Source: Cladosporium sp. IMV 00045 (lineage: Eukaryota; Ascomycota; Dothideomycetes; Cladosporiales; Cladosporiaceae). Taken from it: a stretch of DNA of 64,000 bases. The notes beneath the pieces were generated by a model. The model was not told the DNA's origin and made no database searches. It saw only the letters and a program-made list of their open reading frames with translations. Below are positions 21,801-34,100 of the stretch, in pieces (within the stretch, counting starts at the first letter, position 1; each line of letters begins with the position of its first letter). The stretch covers positions 1-64,000 of the forward strand of contig MSJI02000959.1 in NCBI GenBank assembly GCA_001931905.2, given 5' to 3'. The translations under genes were made by a program, and so were the position numbers.

Positions 21801-23352
21801 CGCCTGCTGTTGCCCTGCCTAGATACAGATCGTCGGGCTACCGTCATCCGTTTCATGGTCATATTGATTGCGCTCTCTATAGCGCAATTCCTCACGCTCG
21901 CCGCAACGGTTTCGCCTTCTGATACACATATCTGACCTGACACCACTCCTGCTGGTTTCTTTCCACACCTGCATTCTTCTGGCGAACCCTCGACCTCTCC
22001 GCCAAAAGACACTCCGGACCACTCTGAAACCGAATTCAGTGTCCTGGATCCGATCTCCTGGACTCCATTCCAAGACCTTTTCCATCCACACCGACGCGTC
22101 CATCGACAAGGTCAACAACTGCTCCCGCGAAGACGATCCCAAGAAAACCAGTCGCCATCACCACACCGTCCACGGAACTCACATCCAAACTAATCAATCG
22201 TTGCGCAACCCACAACCCATCGACGTTTGTGGCTGACCGCAACCTGCACTTAATAGTCATCACCTGACGACGACGACGAAGAAGACAGCTCTTGATCTAT
22301 ACTCTCGAACGACCGTACAGATCATCAGAATAATCTCATCCAACCAGCCAGATTCGGCTTTAATATCATTAATCTTCCTTGCTACCGCCAGCACAACCCT
22401 TGCTGCGGCTGCAACTCTACCTTGTACGTACCCCTCTGACTCTCTTCGTCGCGGCTATCGATGCGCCCTGTCGCTTCGCCACGCTGAATCCAAGTGAATG
22501 GGTCAATCTCATCATTCCTGGAGTTTGCCGCTCGTTTGGCCGCGACATGCGTCCACCTGGTCTGAGATATATTTGCCATTTCAGGCATGTGCTAATGTAT
22601 GTCTGTCGTTAGTCTCGCATTCTGCAAGTACACAGTCGCTACAGTAATATTTTCTTTGATCCCGAAGCGGAGTCGGCACCGGCAAGCTACAGTAGCGGAA
22701 CGCCAGCCCCTTGGGACGAACGACAGGAACAACCCTGCAATCTCCTGCGAACGCCTGCAATCGCAACCAAAACTCCAGTACCGCCTGTGCAGATCCGCCA
22801 CTTTTGCACGGCAATTGGTGTGTCGAGAACGCCCTTGACGACTCTTTCAAAGCCGACCTATTTGTGGGCTGTGTGTCTGGAAGCGGATAGCTGCTTTTAG
22901 CTTGGACCACCTCGTTCGCCCAGCCTGCCCTTCCTTGCATTGATTTGAGATATAGTACGCCGCGCACCTATCTGCGTCGTACATTTTGTAGCAGACTGCC
23001 TCTGCTGCTCGTGTGATTGAACCCGTCATTTGCCAGAGTGGCAGAAGACAACCGTATGCGTCACCAGGTGCGTGGAAGCCTTCGTCTTACAACCATCCCT
23101 TTTCCACACGAGACGATCTCCAGTTTCGCTGCGAGACTCTGCACGATTTTCTTGTGACTACAACATTTCGCACGCGACTCTGAGGACAAAATTCACTGAC
23201 ACAGGATCGTGCAGGTTTCCCAGCGTAGCCGCAAATCACCGGTGATAGTTGATGAGGATTGCGGCATTCCGACCTCAGTAATTGACAGTTATCGCGACGA
23301 ATTCGACAGCGGGCCTCTTGGCCCAACGGACCCCAGGACGCTGTTGTTGTCG
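18816..23352. other. 4.5-kb gene-free region upstream of medA
   Basis: No open frame here has protein-like composition; the longest (about 19926-20594) is rich in Arg, Trp and Cys and overlaps equally long frames on the other strand. Since Aspergillus medA has a long leader, the right part is probably the long 5' leader and promoter of the Medusa homologue. From about 22300 the sequence is C/T-rich and CA-rich, resembling fungal leader sequence. Non-coding RNA or leader introns cannot be judged without transcripts. Confidence 0.55.
20453..20480. repeat. Short direct repeat
   Basis: Two near-perfect copies of a 12-nt unit (CTATGGCTGGTG) lie in tandem in the medA upstream region. It is too short to assign a role. 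Confidence 0.5.
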
Positions 23353-25684
23353 ATGTCGGATTACAAGCAGCCGCAGAGTTACGATGTGTACGGTGAGTTT
23401 GCCTTTCGAGAATGTTGTTGAAATTCTGCATTCCTGTCGCCTGAGCTTCCAAGCCCGCGGAGCGTGGAGTGGACATGTGAGAGTTTGGTCAGGCAGCTGA
23501 CTGACGAATGACGCATTTAGACTACAACGCGGCCACACGACCAGAACAAGCACAAGACTATACTGGATTCGCGGGCAACCCGGCGTATGGGTCCGATTAT
23601 GTAGGTGCTCAGGCGCAGGTACCATCTGGCCTCGCCCAGTCAACAGGGCTGAACATGCTGCCGTCTGCACATCAAACGTACGGGACGCATGACCCGACCT
23701 ATTATAGCCAGCAGCAGTCGCAGTACCCTGCATATCTTGCGTCAGAGTCTCGTCAACTCCCGGAAGTGATCTCCTACTCGCCGGCCCAAGGACAACAAGG
23801 AACCAAAGTCACCGTACACTTCCGAACAAATTACAACCTCGACAATCCTCAAACAAACCTCGTCATGATGTTTGGACAGAAGCGCTGCGACAGCGTGCTG
23901 TCCAAGACATCTCACCAAGGACCGCCTTACCAGTATGCTCTCACTGCTGACGCGCCGTCGCTCTCATCGACAAACTCGCCGTCCCCTCAACTTCCGCTGC
24001 ACATCATGTTTGAAGGCTCAACGTCCTGGCAGTCGCCGTCGCTCGAGTTCGGCAGCTTCTCGTTCCTCGATGAATATCCCATCGATTCGCCTACTCAACA
24101 GCAATCGACCACCCAGCGCAAGCGCAAGCTCACACCAGAGGCCGACGAGCGTCGCTCGCCACCAAAGAAGCAATCCTATGCTGCTCTTCCGCCTTCCACT
24201 GAAACGGACTCGCAATCCTACTACCCGAGCGCGCAGCCCTCGATTTCAGTCAGCACCGATTTCACTCGTCCGACCATGGCAGACGCATACTCACAAGCCC
24301 GTCGTTTCTCTGTACCAGAGCCTGCGTACGGCCATGCACTCCCGCGCGTTCAGGCTCAACAGCAGTTCTATGGCGCACAGCCCGCGTCTGCCGCCGCCAG
24401 ATTGCAATCGACCCAGAGCCCGTCTTACAACTACTACTCGTCGCTCCCCACCGCAACGAGGTCGCCATCTATCCAAGGCATGGCTGCTGGAGGCAGGTCT
24501 TCTCTCCTCCCGACTCCTGCTGGCGGCAGCAACCCGCCTCTCATCCGCACATCGACAATCACGCAATCGCCCACCACCCCTGGTGCTCAGACGCAGTCTT
24601 TCAACCCTTACGCTGTTTACCCTGCAAACACCAAGGCGATGCTCAAGATCGACGGCGACCTCAACACTATGGTCGACAACTGGACCCCGGAAGAGTGGGA
24701 TGTCAAGCGTCGCCTGGTGCAGTTCAGACGCAGTCAGGCGGGCAGTGTCATCACCACTACTTTCGAGCCGGTTAGTCCGGAAGAGCGCGCGCCAAACAGT
24801 ATCTGTGTCAGCTGCATCTGGTGGGCGGAGAAAGGAGAGTGTTACGTCACCAGTGTCGACACCATCCAGCTGCTCGAGGCTCTCGTGGCGGTGCGCTTCA
24901 CCGTGGAGGAGAAAAACCGCATTCGTCGCAACTTGGAGGGATTCCGCCCGGCGACCGTCTCCAAGGCCAAGCAGGACAGCGAGGAGTTCTTCAAGCTCAT
25001 CATGGGCTTCCCCAACCCCAAGCCTAGGAACATTGAGAAGGATGTCAAGGTCTTCCCGTGGCGCATCCTCTCCACGGCTTTGAAGAAGATCATTGGCAAA
25101 TATGCAAGTCATCCCGCCCCGCACTCGCATGAAATAACGCAGCCGCTAACCATTACTCACAGTCCGCTAGCTACTCTTCGACTGCGAGCCCACTGCCGCA
25201 GCAAATGGCGCCTGGCGCTGGTTATTCGCGCGGCTCTGATGCCGGCATGCGCCAGATGGCTTCTCCGCTCGCGACCACCGCGCCATCCCACGCGTACGCA
25301 TCAGCGATGACCACTCAGGCATACGCGGGCGGATCAGCAGGCTTCGGGCCGTCAGCAGGCCCACCAGATCTCCGCCTAGCGGTCCCTGGCGCAGGAGGCT
25401 ATCAGACTGCGACGCACTACAACTCTTCTGACCTCAGCGCAGCCTCGAGCGCCGGCCGTGGCAACTCATGGGATTTTGGGACGTACATCAGCGCCTCGCC
25501 CGCCACCGGCCTGCCCGGGTCTGCGCAAGCGACACAATACCAGTATGGGATCGGCAGTGGCCAGGCCCAGCAGCAACGCATTTCCTCACTAGCTGCACAG
25601 CAATCGGCACAGTCGATCAACGAGGGCCGCTTCCTACCCTTGTACGATCAGGAAGAGGGCAGTCAGCAGACGACGAGCGCGTAG
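23353..25684 (+). CDS. medA: Medusa (MedA/Acr1/Ren1) developmental regulator
   Basis: Three exons (23353-23392, 23521-25103, 25163-25684) give 714 residues. The N-terminal 75 residues are Tyr/Gln-rich, followed by an Ig/TIG-like segment (LPEVISYSPAQGQQGTKVTV). A long Ser/Pro/Gln-rich middle has a basic NLS-like stretch (QRKRKL). The C-terminal Medusa core is seen in MVDNWTPEEWDVKRRLVQF, ICVSCIWWAEKGECYVTSVD and NIEKDVKVFPWRILSTALKK. Medusa proteins control conidiophore morphogenesis and, in pathogens, adhesion and virulence. The second intron begins GCAAGT instead of GT; using it restores the family sequence GKY-SASYSS, so it is a real GC-AG intron. The coding start is preceded by a very long gene-free region, consistent with complex regulation. 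Confidence 0.88.
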
Positions 25685-27067
25685 AAGCACGCCTGACTCA
25701 AACAGGCTTGCGCCTCACCCCCCCAACAAACAATGTCAAAGCGATGGTGTGCACACTAGGTCCAGAGCCGCAAGGCATTCAGACGGCCTTGTGAGCCCCC
25801 AGAGTGGGTAACGTTGGCTGGGCCTCGCGATGATTGGCTGGCGGCACAGCCCGCCACCATCACCGACTTGGTCCTGTGCCACAGCCCTCCCTTTCCCATG
25901 GCATACACACTCGTAACTATGCAGCCTTTGTTCGTCGGCCTGCCGTGTCACCAGACCTGGCAGCAGTTCTTGACGTTTCCTTTGCCTCGGGTCCGGAGAT
26001 CGGCAAGGCTTCTCGGGCGCTTCGTCTCTGCCCCGCCTGGGTTTGCTTCAGCCCATCATCGTCGCCTATTTGTTATGCAACACTTTGCTACACGCCATCA
26101 GCTGCGACGAAACACTCCCGCGACAGGAAAAACAGATACAGCTCCTTTTTCAGCCACTCATCTCATACACGGTTGCATCTTCCTCCTATCGGCATTCTGG
26201 CGCATTATACCCCTTCCAAGGACCCTGGGCTTTCTTGAGTTTCTCATTTCTTGATTGCGCAATCTAATAATACACCACTTCAGCTATTCTTCCAATTCTG
26301 GTGTCCTTTCAACGCACTTTGCAGCTTCACACAAATTATTATCTAATGTATGAATACACGATACCGGCTTCATTCACCTACCACCAGTGGCAATCCGGCA
26401 CACGCACACACAGTCACACATTCTCTGGCTTCTACCTTTTTTTCGTTTCTTTGTCTTCCTGGCCTCGCGACATGGTCCCAGGTTTAATATAATCACCACT
26501 TTCACTTCTTCCGGCGCTTGACTTTCGGTCTCGAACGTCAACGACCGCTTCCTTTCTCTTTCGTTTCTCATATTCCTCATCTTCTTCATCTTTCTACTTT
26601 GCTTTCTATTTGCCCCGCTTTTGTATGATATGATACCCAAGACAGCGCAAAGGGATGGGGGGAACACACAAAACAGGGAAGAACCCTCGACGCGCCGGCC
26701 AGGCAGCGGCGGGTCGAAGCTTTTCCTTTTTCTTTCTGCATGAACATACACTCATCACACACGCAACGTTACAGGAAAGACGTCTTTCTTTTCCTTTCTT
26801 TTTCTTCTAGCTTCATTTCTTTTACCTGCTCCTATTAATTCTCGGCTTTGCCCCTTTCGAAAGGGCAAGAGTCTTACTTCGCTTCTTCGCTACCTCTTCT
26901 TCTTCGAACTATTTTCATAATCTAGATTTATTAATTTCATTTCAAACCTATCACTTCCTGAAACTTCATCTGCTTCCAAATTTTCGTGTCATTACTATCG
27001 CTTGCCTACCTGCCTTGACTTGCATGTTCTGTGTTTCCCCGTCTCCATGCTGGCCCGGACCTGTCGT
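25685..27067. other. Convergent 3' region, pyrimidine-rich
   Basis: This lies between the 3' ends of medA and the SDR gene. From about 26300 to 27000 the plus strand is strongly pyrimidine-rich (TTC/CTT mixtures). Open frames are short and unlike proteins. Confidence 0.5.
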
Positions 27068-28487
27068 TCAACTCATGATGATTCCGCCGTCGACGCAGAT
27101 ACTAGGGAGAAACATGGAGGTTAGCAAGGTCGTGTTTGATGGGAAGTTGTCATGCCGGCTTCCCTTGTCGCGATACCAAGATGAGAGACATTCATCATCA
27201 TCATCACAATGCAGACAGCGTGAGCAGACAAAGTCTCCTGCCATCCACCACATCGAGACCACGAGCCCAATCGAGCTGACCAAGTAAACAAACACAGGAC
27301 GTCAAAGTCTCCATGAAGAGGAGAAACAACGAAAAAAAAAAAAAAAAAAACTCACCTCTGCCCCGTAATATAATCCGCATCCCCGCCCGCCAAAAAGCCC
27401 ACCAAGCCCGCAACATCGCCCGGCCTACTCGTGCGGCCCAGCGCGATCAAATCCTCGCTGAACTTCTTGATCGTCTCGCCTTTCTTGGCGCCCTTTCTTC
27501 TTTCCCACCTCTTCGTCGATGAGGTCCCACATTGCGGTCCCGACGATGCCCGGCGCGTACGCGTTGACCGTGATGTGGTGCGGCGCGAGTTCCATGGCGT
27601 AGGCGCTCGTGAGCCCGCGCACGGCGTACTTGGACGCGCTGTAGTGGCTGAGCAGGGGGAAGGGTTTGAAGGCTACGATGGAGGCGGCGGCGAGGAGTTT
27701 TCCTGTGAGGTTGGGAAGGAGGGTGATGTCAGAGGGTGAGGAGCAGAGAGATTTGGTTTTGTTTCTTCTTCTTCTTTTTCCTTTATTCTTCTTACCTGGA
27801 TTCTCCATCGTGCAATTGCCTTGCGAGATGAGCTGTTTGGCCGCCGTCGAGTGGCAGTTGTGCACGCCGAAGACGTTGATGCGGAACATTCGCTCGAAAT
27901 CGTCTGGTGTCAGGTCTAGGAGGGATTTCACTTGGGCGATGCCGGCGTTGGCGACCCTGTTGTTTGGAGAAATCTTGTCAGTATGGACTGTTGAACGAGA
28001 GCCATCCTCAGATCGAAGCAGTAGTGGAAACCATCTAAAGTCACGGAGGAGCATACATTGTGTTCAAAGGCCCCAGTTCTTGAACACTCCTTTGCACCAT
28101 GGCTTCGACTTCGCTCATCACGGATACATCTGCAAGAGCCACGGTGGATTTCCTCCCGAGCTGGGTGATCTCGTGAGCGACTTCTTCGGCGCCTTGCTTG
28201 TTGGCTGGTATGTCGTTGATGCAGACGTTGTAGCCATCTTGGGCGAGTCGAAGGGCGATGGATTTGCCACTGTTGGAGGGAGACGCATTAGGAAAGGCTC
28301 TTAAGGACTATGAGCTCAATGATTGAAGTACTCACATGCCACGAGCTGAGCCTGTGACTATGGCTGTCCTGTTCTCTTCCTGAACTACTGCAGCGTATGA
28401 TCGAGATTGAATTGTCGAGATGGCTGGAAGCCGTCGAGAAGCCAGTCTTGCACTCTTTGAGAGACACGTTCGAGAGAGTGAAGCCAT
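27068..28487 (-). CDS. Short-chain dehydrogenase, acetoin/diacetyl reductase-like, with frameshift
   Basis: Five exons on the minus strand (28487-28336, 28269-28057, 27956-27796, 27702-27356, 27101-27068). Residues 1-32 look like a mitochondrial presequence (Arg/Ser-rich, ending RSYAA). Then come the NAD(P) motif TGSARGIGKS, the NAG motif (VANAGIAQ), and catalytic Ser and YSASK (Tyr and Lys). Sequence after that resembles (S)-acetoin-forming diacetyl reductases and related SDRs. In exon 4 one extra base near 27491-27496 (AAAGGGCGCC on the minus strand) breaks the frame. Ignoring it recovers [18 protein letters not shown] and, in the last exon, VDGG: 301 residues in all. It is a sequencing error, a recent pseudogene or a rare shift site. 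Intron 4 is 254 nt and its donor is followed by 19 T. Confidence 0.78.
27332..27350. repeat. Homopolymer run of 19 A
   Basis: Nineteen A on the plus strand read as poly-T just after the 5' splice site of SDR intron 4. It may affect splicing, and such runs are error-prone in sequencing. Confidence 0.85.
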
Positions 28488-28939
28488 GTTGAGTATATAG
28501 TATTCACTTGAGGTGATCAAACGATAGCATAGGAAACTAGTGGAGATGTGTATACCTGCATTGAGCCATCCGGAGGAATGGCTTTTGTTTATATAGTTGT
28601 TGATATAGAGGCAGCCGGAACGTCTGCATATACCCCTCACGGGTTAGGAGAGGTGAGGCAGATTCCTTCTCGTGTGCTTCTCACCCGTAAGACCGAGCAG
28701 TATATAGACGAGGGCGGGAGGCAGCGCCAACCGCGGCCATGGTTCAAGTGAGGAGACGCAAGTGAGGAGGCATCTCGACCTTATCTTATCGCAATCTACG
28801 GCGGACTACATGTACCTGACTGACACTGGCCCCTCCAAACACGTCGGCGCGCGCGTCCGACGAGACAGGGAAATACACATATCGCCGATATACAAGGTAC
28901 TCGTGCATGCCGGCATATCACTACGACAGTACCCAAATC
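28488..28939. promoter_or_regulatory. Divergent promoter, SDR / ask1
   Basis: About 450 bp between two start codons facing away from each other. It must hold both promoters. I see no gene and claim no specific site. Confidence 0.45.
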
Positions 28940-30316
28940 ATGTCTCGCCCAGCAACCTTACGAAACCTTACACTCACCGAAGAGTTGGAAAGACTGGAAC
29001 AGCAAATCACGCTGACGCTGCAAGAAATCGACAGCAACTTCAGCAAAGCTCACCGCATTGTCACCAGCAGCATCCTGCCCATCGTCGAGCAATACGGAAA
29101 ACATAGCAGCAATGTCTGGGAAAGCTCCAAGTTCTGGAAGGAGTTCTTCGAGGCCTCTGCGAATGTCTCGCTGTCCGGTTATGAAGAGGGAGCACTGGAT
29201 CAACAAGATACCACAAACACGGAGCTAGACGAAGACACCGCGACTGCGCTCGAGACACCGGAAACCCAGACGCGAGCTGCCGCTGCGCAAGGCAGTGAAG
29301 ACGAGGACGAAATTTCCTACACAATAGAGTCGCCGACTCAGGTGACAGGAACGCAGTCGACGCCCAAGCTGCCTGCGTCCACCGGCAAGGCAAGATCCTC
29401 ACACAACAGACCGGGCAGCTCCTCTTACCGCTCTCCGTCACCGCGCAAATACACGGGCAAAAACCCTCTTGCCCTCTCGCAAAACAGCGAAGAAGAACCC
29501 TCCACACCCAACGCGCCCGCCACCTACGAAGGCGACGATCGCCTCTTCTCCAGCTCGCCCTTCCAGGCCGAATCCGCATTCAAACCAGCTACGCACACGC
29601 ACGCCGCCGCAAACCCAGACACGGTGCTGCACCGCAACGTGCTCGACAAAACCTACCGCATCCAAGCAACTCCCCACAGTCAACGCAAACCGCAAACCCA
29701 CCACTTCCCCAAACCCTCCACCACCACGCCCGGAAGCACCGCAGCAGCACCAGCCAGACAACCCTGGGACGACTCACCTGGCTCTTCGCCCGAAATCTCC
29801 GCTCCCCAACTGCGCAGCGACCTCTTCTCGCCAGCGCCTGCGCCAAAATCCCGCCCTCAACACCAGCCCGCCCCGCTAACACCCGGCATCTCCGTCCTCA
29901 CCCCCGCCAAACCCTCCCACCACCAGCCCCACGCGGCCCCCTCCACCCTCCGCACAACCAGCACCGGCCGCCCACTCTTCAGCCCCTCCGGCACCAGCGC
30001 GCACAAACCCCACAACGCCAGAAACAGCATAAACCGCACCTCCCACCTCTTCAGCACAGCCGCCGACTCCTCCGAAGACGAAGACGACGCTTTCGCCATG
30101 TCGCCGCCGAAAACGATGCAATTCCACGTCCCGCAGAGTCGCCTCTTGCAGACGCCCGCGCGCGAAGCGAGCAGGAAGATTGTGGAGGATCTGCTGCTCA
30201 CGGCGGGGGCGGATGCGACGGATGAGATTGAGGGGAACGAAGGATGGGGAGGGGCGGAAGAGCCGAGCCCGAGTGTGGTTAGGAGGGGGTGGGAGGTTGA
30301 GGATGATACGTTTTAG
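28940..30316 (+). CDS. ask1: Ask1, DASH/Dam1 kinetochore complex subunit
   Basis: A single exon encodes 458 residues from the ATG at 28940. The N-terminal 75 residues are the Ask1 domain: LTLTEELERLEQQITLTLQE, IDSNFSKAHRIVTSSILPIV and FWKEFFEASANVSLSGYEE. The rest is a long Ser/Thr/Pro-rich tail with many SP/TP sites, as expected for a subunit regulated by mitotic kinases. DASH forms rings on microtubules that couple kinetochores to spindle fibres. The upstream in-frame ATG at 28907 adds 11 residues, but known homologues start at MSRP-type sequence, so 28940 is preferred. A conserved motif near the C terminus (QTPAREASRKIVEDLLLTAG) is also recognisable. Confidence 0.92.
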   Translation: MSRPATLRNLTLTEELERLEQQITLTLQEIDSNFSKAHRIVTSSILPIVEQYGKHSSNVWESSKFWKEFFEASANVSLSGYEEGALDQQDTTNTELDEDTATALETPETQTRAAAAQGSEDEDEISYTIESPTQVTGTQSTPKLPASTGKARSSHNRPGSSSYRSPSPRKYTGKNPLALSQNSEEEPSTPNAPATYEGDDRLFSSSPFQAESAFKPATHTHAAANPDTVLHRNVLDKTYRIQATPHSQRKPQTHHFPKPSTTTPGSTAAAPARQPWDDSPGSSPEISAPQLRSDLFSPAPAPKSRPQHQPAPLTPGISVLTPAKPSHHQPHAAPSTLRTTSTGRPLFSPSGTSAHKPHNARNSINRTSHLFSTAADSSEDEDDAFAMSPPKTMQFHVPQSRLLQTPAREASRKIVEDLLLTAGADATDEIEGNEGWGGAEEPSPSVVRRGWEVEDDTF

Positions 30317-31132
30317 ATATGACGAGACTGAGAGATAGATGTATATATGTCAAGGAAACGGAGGATAGATGAACTGCTCTGCGCGTGCGGTTCTGCTTTA
30401 TCTTCTATCTGTCGACTTTCGGTTTGTGACTAAATCTACACACTAGCTAGAATCAGAAGTATCAAACAGAGTATCGAAAATGACACATTACCTCCCGATG
30501 ACAGGAGTCAGCACACCGCCCACCTAACTACAAGCTGTGATGAGCACGATTAAAATGCTACACCATATAGCAACAACATGGGCCTTTGCAAGAAGAAATG
30601 CTGGAAACGCATTTGAGGATAGCATGAAATAACATACCGAGTATCGAAAAGGAAGGGCGACGATCGATCGGAGAGAAGATAAAAAGCAGAGGAGCAGAGG
30701 AGAGAAAACCAGCCAGTACAGAGGTAGATAGGCAGAAGAGGCAGAAGCGAACGAACCAACTAACAGCAAAAAACGTATGGTATCTAATTTCTCGCGCGTC
30801 GAACCCAAGACAAGAAAACACCAACAACAATCGACAAGTTGCTTTTCCTCCTCGTCCGCCTGCCTCTGCCTCTCTGCCTCTTCCCCCCTGTTCTAACATT
30901 TCCCATCCCTCCATCCCCAATCCCGTAAAAAAAAAAACGATAACTGAAAACGCACGCGCGAAACAAATATGGGTATTTCTTGAAAAAGATAACAAAAAAC
31001 ATCAAAAACCCTTTGCGAAAACGGGAAAAGGGCAAGAGAGCCGCCCCCATCTCCCGGTTCCCCCCCACCCAACCAAAAATTCGCAAAACGTAAAATCAAT
31101 AAAGCAAGCAAGCAGGAAAAACATCTTTCTTT
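30317..31132. other. Convergent 3' region
   Basis: The stretch between the ask1 and KH-protein 3' ends is A- and purine-rich on the plus strand, with short A runs (for example near 30927-30938). I see no gene. Confidence 0.5.
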
Positions 31133-34100
31133 TTAACGCGGAGGCCCAATCGGGGCCGGGTATCCTGAAGTAGCATTCGCATCAGAAGTAGTAGTCGTGG
31201 TGTTGTTGGTGATGGAGTTGGTAGAAGCAGCGCGCGAGCCCGGGCGGGAGGAAGGGCCGGCGGCGCCGCCTCGGGAAGCGTCGTATTTCGGCGTGACGTC
31301 GCCGGCGAGGGACGAGACGCTCGTGGTGTGCTGGCCGTGGCCGTTGACCATTCCCAAGCCGGGGATGAGAGGGGCGGAGAGAGACGAGGTGGAGGCGTTG
31401 CCGTTGGTGCCGAAGGGGAATTTCGTCTCGAAAGCGCCGGAGAGGGAGTTGGAGGATGTGTTAGGGCGCGAGGTCGAGGCTGACGTCGGGGCGGGGGCGC
31501 CCAGGCCCCAGCTGGCGCTGCTGGACATGCCGTGCGAGGCGCTGTGGGCGTGGCCCGTGGACGGGGCGGAGAGGCCTGGGGCACCGGGGGCGACGTCGTG
31601 CTCGAGGTCGATGCCTGAGTCGTTCCATGGGTTGCGGTAGCCAGAGTCGCGGGATTCCATGGAGACGAGGGAAGCCTTGGACGCGTTGGAAGACGCGTGC
31701 TTGAACAAAGAGCCAGGCGAGTTGGAGCCGTTGCGGCGGCGGTCGAGGAAGGAGCTGAAGCTGCTCATGCTGCCAGGCTTGCGAAGCTTGTCGAAAAAGG
31801 AGCGTTGCTGGCCGTCTTCGGCGAAGGTCGAGCGCGTGGGCGACTCGGTTGAGAGCGGCGCTTCGGCACGCTGAAGCAGTTTAGACTCGAAGAAGGGCAT
31901 GTTGTCCTCGAAGGAATCCGACTTAGGGCGGGGTATGGCGCCCTTGACCTCAGCCGCTTCGAGGCCGCGAGAGATGAATGGCAACAGAAGGAAGTCGATC
32001 GCATCCTTGAGGCCACCGGCGTTGTTGCGGGTGTAGCTGAGCAACAGCTTCTCGACGACGACTTCCTTGTCACCCTGCATCTCGGCCTTTGGCTCGCCCA
32101 AGGCGACATCGACTTCGTATTGATCCCTGAGCTTCTGAGCAGTCTCGAAGAGGAACTCCTGAGATCTGACGAAGCTGCTGAGTTCTTCAGAAGTCTGGAA
32201 CTCAAGCTCGTGGGTCTCTGGAACCATGCCCTGATGCAAATGTTAGTAGATGTCATAGAAATTGAAGAACGGAACCATCGACTCACCAAAAACTCGTCCA
32301 AAGCCTGAGGCACCTGATACTCAGGACCAGAGATGGTGATGATATCAGACGCCTGCTCGGTGCCGGGGAAAGTGATCTTGCAGTTCCACTTCTTCTCCAG
32401 GGACTCAATCTCCGGCATGCGCGTGATGAGCTCGCGGTGGTAGAGGCGGTCCACAGGGACGGGCTCTGAGACGAACTCGGCGTCGACCTTCTCGACCATG
32501 TCCATGATCTCTTGCTTGACAAGCTCAAGATTGTCAGCATTGCGGGCAGGCGTGCGGCAAATGACATTGTCGACCTTGATGTCATCATCATCCTTGCCAA
32601 TGCCGCCACGGTCCATGGCGTTGGAGAACTTGACGAAGACAGAGTACTTCTTCATGATACGCTGGATGTGCTGGCCACCGATGCCGATGATACGCTTGTG
32701 GTACTGGTCCGGCACGTGGAACGAGATGGAAGCCGGCATCTCAAGCTCGACGAGGTCCAGACCACTCTTCGTAGCCTCGTACTGGGCGCCGCGCACATCG
32801 ATGTAGAAGTTGTACTCGTTGAAGCCATCAAAGACGATCTGCACGTTGCTCTGGCTCATGATTTTGTTGATCTTGCCATTCTTCTTGCCGCTGACAAACT
32901 CCTTGTGCTCGTTGGCGAGCTCCACCTTGACGCGGAGCGTGCACTGCGCGCGCTGCAAGAATGGAAGGCAATTGATGATCGACATGGCGGCCTTGACGGA
33001 ATCGTCGCTGCCGTTGATGTGGAAGTTGAGCTTCTCAAATGTGATCTCAGCGCCAGAGTTGATACAGATGTCAGGCAGCATGGCGCGAATGTCCGAGGGA
33101 GTCGGCTGTCTCTGGTGGGGATCAGCGGTCGTAACCCACCACGAAGCGCTATAGAACTGGCCAGCCAGACTCATGATCTCGCGAACAGTCCTCTCCACGT
33201 TCAAAATGTCAGTGGCCTGCACTCGGAGCACACCGCTCGTGTTGCCGAGAGGCGGAAGGAGCACGTAAGAGCCGTTGGCCTCGATGATCTTCCGGATCTT
33301 GTCGAGTCTCTCCAGAAGAATGTAGTCCACCTTGCTGGTAGTCACATGCACATCCTTGACGAAAGTCTTCGTAGTCATGACCAGATCGTGCAGCCTCTTC
33401 TTCGCCTGGAGGATGTTATCCATGGTGTCTCCCGTGATGATGATTTCATCTCGTCCACGCAGAGGAACGGAGCCAGGCGCGGTGTAGCCAAAAACGGACG
33501 GGAACATGGGAGGGAAGTAGATGGCAGTTCCTGTGGCAGACTCGATCATCTTGATGTTCCGTCGGTGACGGCCGGAGATCAGGCTATGCAGCGAGAGTTC
33601 CAGACGAATGGTATCGACCTGGCGCTGCAGGATCTGGTCGATCATGATCAACAGTCTCGTCTTTGCATTTTCGCAGCTTTCCATGTCACCGTAGACTTGA
33701 ATCCTCAGGCGGTTGTCCATGCTCGTCTCGAATGCTCCGTTCGTGCTGGCCGACTCCGAGTCCTTTCGCCTGGCCTTGGCTTCCAAGAGGAAGATGTCTG
33801 CTTTCGTCTTGTCCGCGATTTCGTCCATGTGATTCAAAATGTCCGCTCTTGCCGAGTCCTGTCCTTTGGGAAAAATGATCTCGCGGTCGATGTCGATCGT
33901 GGCACATTGCTGTATCTCGTCAGCTTTCAACTCTTCCTTCTCCATCGAGTTTGGATTTTATATACCAGAGTAATGGGCGTCTCGTTCAGCAGCCTTTGCC
34001 GCATCTTGTGCACCACATCGGACTCGCCGGAGATGCACACGTTGGTGACGAGCGCCGTCAGCGGGCCACGCTGCATTCCAATCACGGGCTTGGTCTTGGA

